DNA from: Bugula neritina
Lineage: Eukaryota > Bryozoa > Gymnolaemata > Cheilostomatida > Bugulidae
Assembly (NCBI GenBank): GCA_964035545.1
Contig: OZ037765.1
Coordinates: 22,328,495 to 22,392,494, forward strand
DNA: 64,000 nt
Direction: 5' to 3'
The notes under the pieces were generated by a model that was not told where the DNA came from, did no database searches, and saw nothing but the letters and a program-made list of their open reading frames with translations. Position numbers and translations under genes: made by a program. Shown in pieces: positions 15,101 to 22,380 of this stretch. Position 1 is the stretch's first letter, and each line of letters opens with the position of its first letter.

Positions 15101-17387
15101 CTCCTTCATTTATTTGTTTTGTCATTTTCACTTTGTTTATATTACACTGCAAATTTTTTCTGGTGTATCTTCCATTACGAAGTCTTGCCTTAGTATGACG
15201 ACATACATACTGACAATTACTTAGCAGTACCACTATGTGCCTTACAAAATCGGTTATGTACTATTAACTAATGCCTTTTTATAAAATTTTTGTCTTCCTA
15301 AATTGAAAAAATATAGGCTTTTCATTTATACAAAAAGTACTGGGTAAAACAGAGATTAAAGTAATTCGGAGATCCAACACCTTCAAATATAACTACAGGT
15401 TTAGGAAAACTACAATTTAAAGAAAATTAATAGCAATTATTTTTCTAGTTCATATTTTTGAAGAAGGCAAGAATGCTGCTAGACAAATGTAAAATGGGAA
15501 AACATTTTGTGAGTTTTAGTCAATTCAAATTAAATTACCAGCTAAATAATTGTACTTACAAAAAATCAAAACATAATAAAAAAAATTGGAGCAGATAACA
15601 AAACAAAACACTTATATTAATCAAACTTTGACACGATTATTTGCAACTTCTATGCAGTTCCACGAAAGGCATGCAAACGAAAAGGAGCGTTTTAAGAGCG
15701 TCAGTACACGTCATAGTAAAAGAGATGAGACAACTTCAAATTGAAACTTTTCCAAAAGTACAAGAGGATTTAAAAAAAAAATTGCTGAGAGCATTATATT
15801 GTCTTGGAAGGTGTGCAACTTGAAGCTGGTAAGTTGGATTTAATAACAAAACAACCTTATAAAGAATAGTTACAGCATCATATTCTATTTAGTGATAACT
15901 GCTTCTGGATATGCTGAGACAGGTCAAACTTACGGTTTCTTTTCAGTCATTATTCCTAAAGGATCCAACGCTAAAAATCCTCCCACAGCCACAACTCCAA
16001 GTGCTGTACCACCTAAAATCTTTGACGCAACTCCTCTTGACTTATTTTGATTTCCTGGGCTGCAAAAAAATCAAATTAACTTTATTTTATTTGGCAACAC
16101 CACATGCTCATACCTTTTAAATATAATAAACATACATCCATTTAAGATAAACCTGCAAGTGTTGTATAATTATACTAGAATTCAACTAGTGTACCTTTGT
16201 TGTGGCTCAGGAGTGTAAGTGGAGTTAGCATCATACTTCTGAGATGGGGGTGGAACAGGTGCAGCACCTTGCTGTGAAAGTGTCCGACTCAGAGGAAGTT
16301 GGTAGCCATCTTTTCGTGCACACAGAGCGGACTTATGCTTTATGAAATACATATTCACATAAAAGACAAACCTTTCCATAAACAAATTTTAAGCAAAACT
16401 TTGCTTTTATACATGACTGATAGAATGCAAAGAGTAGCAGATATAATGAGCAACATAATGTAGAGCTAACTAGATGAAAGCTATAACAAAACCTTAAAGT
16501 CATTTATTATATAAATCAATTATCAATTTGCTGGAGCCGTTTTGAAACTACACATCATATTTACATTTGGAATTAAAAGTTAATATTACAAAGAGTTTTA
16601 TAAGCCTAATTATAGAAATCATAGACATGAACAGACAGAAATCTTTCAACAACAAGCATTAGGCATACGTAGTATTTCATTCTCATCCCTGCACTTTACC
16701 TCAGCATGCACGCAAAAAGGTTGATCATTGTTCTAGCATAACACCAACTGGTTATAGCGATATTATACTATGATATGTTTATTACCCACTACCATTGTCA
16801 CTTGAAAACATGCAGTACCTTATAAACTTATGACCTACATAATGTAATATTGCAGTTGCTGTATAATCTTAGAATTTGTTGATGTTGAGAGTTACCTCTA
16901 GTTCAACAGCATGACTGACTTAGTTATATGGCAAAATTTATCAAATTATATTTCAAATAACCAAATATAAAAGGGCAAACATTTTTGAAAAATAGCTTTA
17001 TGCGAGAAAGTTGTGCAAGAAAAATTTTGGGTAGTTATTTTTATTTACTAGAGTTACAGATAAAAATGGTAACAAAAAATTATGCGTCTAGCACTTTTTC
17101 CTTTCTTAAAAAAACTGCAGCCATTTTAATAACAGAAATGGGTTCAAGTCAATTTAACTAGAGTGCTTGCTAAATAAAGTAATTTAAATTCTTTGAGTGA
17201 AATGCAACTTTGACCTAGTTCTAATTATTATTAATGCATAATTATAATAATCATTACAAAATTATTTTTATTATTGCTATTGTAATCACTAATAGTGTTA
17301 TATAGGTTTTGACTTCATCGTACTTGCTAGAATATAAAATGCAAATCTAACTCTTACCAAAGGAAGCCGTCCAGCAAATTTCAGCAT
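54..17387 (-). CDS. IMMT: MIC60/mitofilin (IMMT) homologue, 5' part; 11 coding exons in window
   Basis: MIC60 is the core inner-membrane subunit of the MICOS complex, which shapes mitochondrial crista junctions. Exons in transcript order: 17358-17387, 16195-16331, 15934-16059, 14615-14865, 13284-13331, 12961-13137, 12582-12724, 8255-8427, 7511-7689, 6831-6946, 54-161. They join in phase to 496 codons with no stop. Seen: an N-terminal presequence, one glycine-rich membrane segment near residues 69-88, a Ser/Pro/Thr-rich linker, then charged coiled coils. The best family match is residues of the type DKLSPAQLAALVEHAHRQ, which correspond to the MIC60 segment after its WKG motif. The C-terminal mitofilin domain must lie below position 1. 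The acceptor of the 48-nt exon (13331) was chosen for phase and has a weak pyrimidine tract. The 6.7-kb intron 162-6830 could hide another exon. Confidence 0.85.
162..6830 (-). other. 6.7-kb intron of the MIC60 gene
   Basis: The longest intron of this gene. It is AT-rich with short homopolymer runs, including a C10 run near 5380-5390. The open frames inside it are short, lack codon bias or any family resemblance, and look like chance ORFs. I found no clear extra exon, transposon or RNA gene. Confidence 0.5.
6831..14865 (-). CDS. IMMT: MIC60 exons 4-10: linker and coiled-coil region
   Basis: Exon 4 (14615-14865) is a low-complexity Lys/Ser/Pro/Glu linker. Exons 6 and 7 (12961-13137, 12582-12724) encode highly charged helix containing KELADQKALETKIQAAKEFE. 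Exons 8-10 (8255-8427, 7511-7689, 6831-6946) encode helical segments whose order matches the central MIC60 coiled coil, including LHEQEILFQQEL and, after it, the DQKGDKLSPAQ junction. The segment corresponds to the part of MIC60 that forms the intermembrane-space coiled coil. Every junction from exon 5 to exon 10 has a clean GT and AG and matching phase. Confidence 0.8.
8428..12581 (-). other. MIC60 intron between exons 7 and 8
   Basis: A 4.2-kb AT-rich intron that holds SINE copy 1 near its 5' end in transcript sense. Nothing else recognisable; the short open frames between 9300 and 11120 look random. Confidence 0.5.
8512..8703 (-). mobile_element. tRNA-derived SINE copy 1 (family A), in a MIC60 intron
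   Basis: Read on the minus strand, it starts with a degraded tRNA-like head. A B-box-like GGGTTCAAACCCC is followed by a body with GTTAGGAAGGGCATTCAGTC and a 3' end resembling AGGGATAGCGACTATAAAC. Head, body and tail are shared in the same order with the copies at 13562 and 25616, which defines a repeat family. The A box is decayed, so this copy is probably inactive. Confidence 0.7.
13562..13762 (+). mobile_element. tRNA-derived SINE copy 2 (family A), in a MIC60 intron
   Basis: On the plus strand: a head starting GGAAGCAGCCGTAG, a B-box-like GGGTTTGATCCCC near 13605, a body with GTTGGAAGGGCATTTAGTCG, a stretch with TTAAAAAACCCATTC, and an end with AGGGATAACGACTATAAAC. It aligns by eye along its whole length with the copies at 8512 and 25616. 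The internal polymerase III promoter is recognisable but imperfect. Confidence 0.75.
15934..16331 (-). CDS. IMMT: MIC60 exons 2-3: presequence end, linker, inner-membrane anchor
   Basis: Exon 2 (16195-16331) encodes the end of the presequence and a Pro/Gln/Ser-rich stretch. Exon 3 (15934-16059) encodes a basic run and then the hydrophobic, glycine-rich segment KILGGTALGVVAVGGFLAL (residues about 69-87), followed by DPLG. MIC60 proteins carry one N-terminal membrane anchor rich in small residues and expose the rest to the intermembrane space, so this placement fits. Splice phases are 0/2, then 1/2. Confidence 0.8.
17358..17387 (-). CDS. IMMT: MIC60 exon 1: start codon and mitochondrial presequence
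   Basis: Ten codons, MLKFAGRLPL, followed by a GTAAGAG donor. The ATG has A at -3. Joined in phase 0 to exon 2, which begins SALCARKDGY, it gives a basic, hydroxylated, acid-poor N-terminus, as expected of a cleavable mitochondrial targeting peptide. The exon is too short for ordinary ORF finding; it was chosen because its donor phase and the acceptor at 16331 agree and the peptide suits MIC60. Confidence 0.7.
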
Positions 17388-18915
17388 AGTGATATCCAGA
17401 TAATTTTGCACTTGGTCCTGTATGCAAGAGTTTGTACGGACACCTTTCAAACAATATTGATTCAACATGTAAAACTAAACAAATTGATGTGAATTGATTA
17501 TCATGAGAGTAGTTTGGAAGATTGGCCAAGTGTAACTGACCTAACAGCAGCAAAAATAGACACCAGAGACCTAACATTTATTTTAACTTTTTAAATTTTA
17601 ATATATTACATTCAAGTATTAAAATTACTATCTATTTTTTAATGGGCTATATCATTTTTAGTACAAATAAGTAGAAAATAAAAAATGAGTTTTTATAAAT
17701 TATTTCAACAGTAGCATTTCAAGCTTTTGAATGATTTATAAAATTTAAATCAGACCTTTTGAACTTATTTTATACAAATATGTATATTGCATCCAAATAT
17801 GTAGGATGTGAATACATGAATAGGCTTAACATTGAAGGTCTATACTGGCAAAAGTGAAATGTCTAATTTAAATTCAAGATATATGACAAGTTACATTAAT
17901 AAATATCATTAATAGTATTGTTTCACAATTATAAAAATTAAAATAATATAACAATGAAACAAGCAAACACAGTTATGGAGAGTTTTGTAAGGAACAAAAC
18001 CAAAACATGATTTAAAAATGAGAAGATAATGAACAACACTTGCTAATAAAAAAGGCTCTACAGTCTACATGGTCACTGCTCTAAGCAAGTAAACCAATCG
18101 GAAGTACACAATTGAAACTGGTTGAAATATGAGGGACTATTAAAGAAACAGAAGAACCGTTATTAATCATGTGACATTAGGCATGTCTCCACTAGAAACT
18201 ACACGGCAACTGTAATGGAAGAAAAAATCAGCAGTCAGGAGTGCAGTGCAGTATATAAAAGTGTAATACACACCCACTGGCAGTGAAAATTTATCACAAT
18301 AAAAATTTAAGAAGAGACATGACCAGGTGACTTCAACAATTCACTGGAACTTGCGTACTATTCATGGACTCTGGAGAAACAAAATCCCAATTGACTACTG
18401 AACTGCTTACGGACAATGATGCATTAAAATATTGTAAAGCTGCAACATACATGAGTGATAGGACTTATGATATTGCAATAATTGATAGGCTGAATTTGAG
18501 AACAATCATCATTGGAAGACAAGAGAAAGAAAACATGCAGGATTCAGCACTGGAGTTGACCCCCACGGTAAATAGAGCTTTTAGGATCGAATGCAGAATT
18601 GTAGGCACAATTACTCAAATACCACTGGCATTTAGAATTAATGTGAGAAAATACACAAAATACGCATTTAGCGAATAACCTTCAACAAATCACCTGGCTA
18701 GAACCAGTAAACTGCTATTGAAACCTATACCAACACCAATAAAAATAGCATCTCCAAGCTGTGATACAACTAATGATTAACATCACTATGACTAGGATAC
18801 CAAATTAATTTTAATTATAAGAAAAAAATAAACAAGATCAAGTTCAATTTGAACTTCCCAATAGTCTAAAGCTCAAAAATATAAAATGAAATTATTTAAA
18901 TAGTTCAAAAAAGTT
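17388..18915. other. 5' flank of MIC60 up to the retrotransposon
   Basis: AT-rich DNA presumed to hold the MIC60 promoter and 5' UTR. No clear TATA or CpG-rich promoter element was seen. It contains one plus-strand open frame (18364-18678), listed separately. Confidence 0.4.
18364..18678 (+). pseudogene. Orphan 104-codon ORF, possible old retroelement fragment
   Basis: An ATG-to-stop frame of 104 codons, unusually long for such AT-rich noncoding DNA, 243 bp upstream of the LTR element. I do not recognise the protein. Its start, with FMDSGETKSQL when the frame is read just upstream of the ATG, faintly recalls the hydrophobic-D-S/T-G motif of retroelement aspartic proteases, which would make it a decayed fragment. 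No neighbouring frame supports this. It may equally be a chance ORF. Confidence 0.2.
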
Positions 18916-18920
18916 ATCAT
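18916..18920 (+). repeat. Target-site duplication, left copy (ATCAT)
   Basis: Five bases directly before the 5' LTR, repeated directly after the 3' LTR at 21702-21706. Five-base duplications are normal for Ty3/Gypsy integrases. A perfect copy supports one recent integration and no later recombination between elements. Confidence 0.93.
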
Positions 18921-19115
18921 TGGAATATAATGCGGTTTATAGTCTTTAGCAGATAAGCTACAAGCTAACCTGAGGTGATTGGCTAACTGCCTTACAAGCA
19001 TTCGGATTTCCTACCAGCTTGTACGGCTTGGATATTGGCTATTGTGAGAGTGAAAGTAAAGACTGCACGAGGGACTCTAACACAGACTGTCGAGTAAGTA
19101 GGACCTTATATTACA
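18921..19115 (+). repeat. 5' LTR, 195 bp
   Basis: Starts TGGAATATAA and ends TTATATTACA, so the ends are TG...CA with a 9/10 inverted terminal match. No difference from the 3' LTR was found by eye. It is short for a Ty3/Gypsy LTR. I could not place promoter, R region or polyadenylation sites with confidence. Confidence 0.96.
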
Positions 19116-19134
19116 TGGCGCAGTCAGCAGGATT
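19116..19134 (+). promoter_or_regulatory. Primer-binding site, tRNA-Ser type
   Basis: TGGCGCAGTCAGCAGGATT begins at the first base after the 5' LTR. It is complementary to the 3' end (with CCA) of animal serine tRNAs apart from one or two positions; the pattern TGG-CG-AGTC-GCAGGATT is the complement of the tRNA-Ser acceptor and T arms. This is where minus-strand DNA synthesis would be primed. The match is from memory of tRNA-Ser, not from a tRNA of this genome. Confidence 0.85.
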
Positions 19135-19144
19135 GTAGACAGTC

Positions 19145-19294
19145 AACAGTGGAGAGGGAGTGAATAGTGGAGAAGAAATAAAGAGTGGAGCAGAATCAAA
19201 TAGTGGAGTTTGGAGAAGAATCAAATAGTGGAGAAAAGTGAATAGTGGAGCAGAATCAAATAATAGAGGGGAGCCAAACAGTGGAGAGTAACTA
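19145..19294 (+). repeat. 18-nt purine-rich tandem array in the retrotransposon leader, 8 units
   Basis: Eight units of consensus AAYAGTGGAGMAGAATCA run head to tail. Six are exactly 18 nt, one is 17 nt and one carries a 7-nt insertion. The array fills much of the untranslated leader between primer site and Gag start, where LTR elements usually keep packaging and dimerisation signals. It contains few pyrimidines, so it should stay largely unpaired in the RNA. Function unknown. Confidence 0.85.
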
Positions 19295-19541
19295 AAAGTT
19301 TATTCGAGATACATTTGACTTTGTGGAGTTTATTTTGTGTTATCAGGAGAGTAAGAGTAGTAGTTAGCGGAGTGACAGTGAAATATTAATATTATTATTT
19401 ATAATTCGGTTAGAGTATTAGATTTGATAAATTCAAATTTAATATTAGGTTTAAGGATTAATTAAGGGTTATACTTATTGAGCTTTCTGGTAGTGATAAT
19501 TAAAATTTTAAATTTTATATCACGCTCACATTCAGATCATA

Positions 19542-21020
19542 ATGGCAACTAACACTAGCTTCACCGACCTCAATCGGTTTCCTAAGTTAGTTTTGAGCTC
19601 TGATAATCAGAGTGATTGTTTTAAGAAATGGTTGGTAAAATACAACCTGTCAGTTCGATTAGCAACCCTTGAAATGGGTACTGAAATGCTGTCCAGTATT
19701 GCAGTAAATAGATTTAGAGGTGAAGCTAAGTTTCTAGCTCTGCTCAATGCCATTGGAGATGAGGGTATTGATGTGTTACAATCTTTAGGATTTGATCTCG
19801 AAAGAAATGATGATAATGCTCATAATGATGCTTTAAATTTGTTGAAAGGTCACTATGAGAAAACAGAAAATGTTCATGTGGCTTGGGTTAAGGCAGCAAC
19901 TTTGTCTCAAACATGCGGCGAAGATGAGTTAGAGTATTTGCTACGTGTTGAGAAACATAGTAGAAATTTAGGATTTGTTGAAGGGGCTAATGTGGAAGAC
20001 CTTAGACAAAGGTTTGCTATTAGTATGGCAGTAGTTGGTTTAAGAGATGAATATCTTAGAAGACAACTTATGCTTAATGAAAATATCACTTGGAAAGCGT
20101 TGTCTGATATTTTGAAGACTAGGAATATTGCTAGAGAATCTGCTGCAATGGTTTCTGAGGTTAGATATAGTAGTTCTAATTTGAATAATAACTTTGCTAA
20201 CATAGCTGAAGTTAGAACTAAGTCTGATAGAGTAACGAACAGAAGGTCATCTTACTATGATAATGATAGACATAAAGGTAGATATAGTTCTAGAGATAGT
20301 AGTCGAGATTATCCTCGCCACAAGTCTCCAGACTATAGGAGTCGACATAGAGCTAGCAGTAATGGTAGTAGTAGCAGTTCAGACAGTTTATGTTATGTTT
20401 GTCATAAACCTGAGCATGTTGCTAGGAATTGTCCGAAAATAAGATGTTATGCATGTGGAAAACATGCCCACATAGCAAGAGACTGTAGAATGCGTAGGTC
20501 TTACAAGGACAAAGATTACTCTAGTAGAAGTAACTATAGAAGTCAAAGGAGTAGTAGCTCAGATAGAGAATGGTCAGTGGATAGTAAAGATAGTTCTTCC
20601 TGGAGATCACCTAGAACTAGAGCTGTCAGCTCTAGTAAGGTTAGATTTATTGATAGTGAACCATACGATAGAGCCGAAACATGGAAACAGAATCTTAGTG
20701 TTAATGATAGAAATATTGAGTTTGTTTTAGATACTGGTGCAGATGTGTCTACAATTACTGAAGACACAAGTAAAACATTAGCACTTAAGCTTCACAAAAG
20801 TGATAGAGTTTTGAAGAGTGCCGACAACTCCCAGCTCTCAGTGTTAGGCAAAGCTGAGGTTGTTTTAGAAAGCAAGTTCAAGAAAACAGTAACTAACCTG
20901 TATGTTATTAAAGGTTCTAAGTCTAATATACTGGGTTTGAAGGAATTGAAGAACCATAGTCTGTTAACTGTAGTTAGCACTGAGGCTCAGTTGGTTTCTT
21001 GGAGAAATACATTGAAGTAG
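19542..21020 (+). CDS. Retrotransposon Gag-protease polyprotein, 492 aa, no pol
   Basis: One intact ORF. Residues 1-210 form a helical capsid-like Gag region. Residues 230-280 are Arg/Ser/Tyr-rich and basic. Two CCHC zinc knuckles follow, C284-x2-C287-x4-H292-x4-C297 and C302-x2-C305-x4-H310-x4-C315, which bind RNA in the nucleocapsid. A second basic Ser-rich linker leads to a retropepsin-type aspartic protease: VLDTGADVSTI with catalytic Asp397, and the later ILGL motif near 463-466. The ATG has A at -3 and G at +4. The frame closes with TAG, then another TAG and TGA within nine bases, so readthrough into a further frame is unlikely. The product should assemble particles and mature itself, but cannot copy or integrate the element. 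Confidence 0.95.
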   Translation: MATNTSFTDLNRFPKLVLSSDNQSDCFKKWLVKYNLSVRLATLEMGTEMLSSIAVNRFRGEAKFLALLNAIGDEGIDVLQSLGFDLERNDDNAHNDALNLLKGHYEKTENVHVAWVKAATLSQTCGEDELEYLLRVEKHSRNLGFVEGANVEDLRQRFAISMAVVGLRDEYLRRQLMLNENITWKALSDILKTRNIARESAAMVSEVRYSSSNLNNNFANIAEVRTKSDRVTNRRSSYYDNDRHKGRYSSRDSSRDYPRHKSPDYRSRHRASSNGSSSSSDSLCYVCHKPEHVARNCPKIRCYACGKHAHIARDCRMRRSYKDKDYSSRSNYRSQRSSSSDREWSVDSKDSSSWRSPRTRAVSSSKVRFIDSEPYDRAETWKQNLSVNDRNIEFVLDTGADVSTITEDTSKTLALKLHKSDRVLKSADNSQLSVLGKAEVVLESKFKKTVTNLYVIKGSKSNILGLKELKNHSLLTVVSTEAQLVSWRNTLK

Positions 21021-21060
21021 CAGTAGTGACTTCTAGCACTTAGTTATAGCTAGGGAAATT

Positions 21061-21091
21061 ACCAGTGGGTGACCTAGGTCAAACACCTGGT
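21061..21091 (+). other. Imperfect stem-loop just before the hairpin array
   Basis: ACCAG pairs with CTGGT at the base and TGACC...GGTCA at the top, with a small internal loop and a bulge between. It lies 40 nt after the Gag-protease stop and 20 nt before the first 24-nt repeat, so it may belong to the same RNA structure. Confidence 0.45.
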
Positions 21092-21105
21092 AAAGCGGAT
21101 GCGCA

Positions 21106-21273
21106 GGAAGTCCACCTTGGTGGCACAGTATTAGCCCACCCTGGTGGTGCTAAAGATGATCACTTCGGTGATCAAGTTCACGACCACTCTGGTGGTCAGG
21201 TTATTGTTCACTCCGGTGGTCAGGCTAAAGTCCACTTCGGTGGCAATTTTGGGAACCACTTTGGTGGTAAACC
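21106..21273 (+). repeat. 24-nt tandem array of seven tetraloop hairpins
   Basis: Seven repeats each contain CCAC-YYYG-GTGG or a variant. Hairpin centres fall every 24 nt exactly (about 21117.5, 21141.5, 21165.5, 21189.5, 21213.5, 21237.5, 21261.5). The loops read CTTG, CCTG, TTCG, TCTG, TCCG, TTCG and TTTG, always closed by C-G; two are the very stable cUUCGg type. Copy 3 has a 7-bp stem (TGATCAC/GTGATCA) and copy 4 a 6-bp stem. The outer pair of the core is C-G in five copies, T-G in copy 5 and T-A in copy 3. The region follows the stop codons and has no upstream ATG in its open frame, so an RNA role is likelier than a protein one. Confidence 0.9.
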
Positions 21274-21360
21274 AAATTGTGTACTGTACATAGAGGTTGG
21301 TATTTTGTGTTATCAGCCTAACTGGTATTTTGGTGTTGCTGCTCAGCCTGACAAACCACT

Positions 21361-21480
21361 CAGTTCCATGTGTTACTTTATACTGCTAAATTCCTCAAAG
21401 GGGAGCATGGAATATTATGTACTCAATTCCATGTTTTGCTTTCTATTAAATCCCCAAAAGGGGAGCATGGAATATTAAGT
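21361..21480 (+). repeat. 60-bp tandem duplication carrying two decoy polypurine tracts
   Basis: Two adjacent copies of about 60 bp each contain CARTTCCATG, an AT-rich stretch and then AAAGGGGAGCATGGAATATT. That last part copies the polypurine-tract/LTR-start junction (TGG at 21408 and 21468). The real junction follows at 21507. The unit probably arose by slippage or mis-priming at the 3' end. Confidence 0.8.
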
Positions 21481-21493
21481 GGTTCATCTCTAT

Positions 21494-21504
21494 AAAAGGG
21501 AGGG
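21494..21504 (+). promoter_or_regulatory. Polypurine tract priming plus-strand DNA
   Basis: AAAAGGGAGGG followed by CA and then the TGG start of the 3' LTR. This is the normal position and composition for the RNase H-resistant primer of LTR elements. Confidence 0.85.
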
Positions 21505-21506
21505 CA

Positions 21507-21701
21507 TGGAATATAATGCGGTTTATAGTCTTTAGCAGATAAGCTACAAGCTAACCTGAGGTGATTGGCTAACTGCCTTACAAGCATTCGGATTTCCTAC
21601 CAGCTTGTACGGCTTGGATATTGGCTATTGTGAGAGTGAAAGTAAAGACTGCACGAGGGACTCTAACACAGACTGTCGAGTAAGTAGGACCTTATATTAC
21701 A
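21507..21701 (+). repeat. 3' LTR, 195 bp
   Basis: Direct repeat of 18921-19115, with no mismatch seen. The lack of divergence places the insertion in the very recent past. Confidence 0.96.
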
Positions 21702-21706
21702 ATCAT
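21702..21706 (+). repeat. Target-site duplication, right copy (ATCAT)
   Basis: Matches the five bases at 18916-18920 exactly and abuts the CA end of the 3' LTR. Confidence 0.93.
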
Positions 21707-22380
21707 AACGATAATTATTTACAATCACAATGATAATATCAATACTAACAGTAATACTAATACTAATAGTATTAGTGTTAGTATTACTATTATTAATACA
21801 AATACTAATAGCCAATGGAAATCGCCATTATGATTATCATTATGATTATGATTAAATTTAATATTATTATAATTTATAATAATAATAATGATTATCGTGA
21901 TCATCATGATTTATTCATCAATCAATTACTTGCAGTTGCAGTCAATATCAATATAGGTTAAACATAGAACTAAAAGCCAAAAGTTAAAGTGAGGCCTGGA
22001 GCCTCAGGCTGAACTTGGAGCCTGGAAGTAGAGGTTTTGCTAAAATGTTAGTACAAACACAAATTCAAACTCAAACTGAAACCATAAACTTAAAAATAAA
22101 ATCAAAATGTGACTTAAAAGTTAAAAGTAAATCTAACAGTAATGAGTAACTATAAGTATAAGATTAAGTATAGTGTGTACAGATACTTATACTATAACTA
22201 TAAGTATAAGTATAACTAAGTATAACTATAAGTATAATTATTACTATTACTAGTAATACTATTAGTATAACATTAACTATAACAGTATAAGTATAAGTCT
22301 AAGTCAAAGTGTAACATTAACACTGTAACATCAACAGTAACAGAAACATTTCATTATAACTTCCTTACAATAATATAGAG
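21707..22380. repeat. Cryptically simple AT-rich repeat block
   Basis: Imperfect repeats of AATACTA, ATTATTA and, from about 22150 to 22310, of TATAAG/TATAAC units. A nearly perfect 39-nt palindrome lies at 21750-21788. There is no coding potential. The block adjoins the right end of the LTR element and looks like slippage-prone AT microsatellite DNA. Confidence 0.7.

Larger units (their letters stand above)
18921..21701 (+). mobile_element. Gag-protease-only LTR retrotransposon (Ty3/Gypsy, Mag-like), 2,781 bp
   Basis: Complete insertion bounded by two 195-bp LTRs (18921-19115, 21507-21701) that are identical by eye, flanked by ATCAT target duplications at 18916-18920 and 21702-21706. Internal order: tRNA-Ser-type primer site, leader with an 18-nt tandem array, one 492-codon Gag-protease ORF, a 24-nt hairpin array, two decoy polypurine tracts, the true polypurine tract, 3' LTR. 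No reverse transcriptase, RNase H or integrase frame exists; only 486 bp separate the stop codon from the 3' LTR. Identical LTRs and an intact ORF imply recent movement, so an autonomous relative elsewhere in the genome must have supplied polymerase and integrase. The tRNA-Ser primer type suggests the Mag lineage of Ty3/Gypsy (inference). Confidence 0.96.

Noticed and set aside
19907-20980. Minus-strand and alternate-frame ORFs inside the Gag-protease gene
   Set aside because: They are shadows of the real ORF, with no motifs and no initiation context.
21050-21478. Open frame across the hairpin array, giving an H-x-G-G repeat peptide
   Set aside because: There is no ATG before the array in this frame, an in-frame stop lies at 21047, and the Gag-protease frame closes with TAG, TAG and TGA well upstream, so neither initiation nor frameshift readthrough is apparent. 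The open frame follows from 24-nt periodicity.
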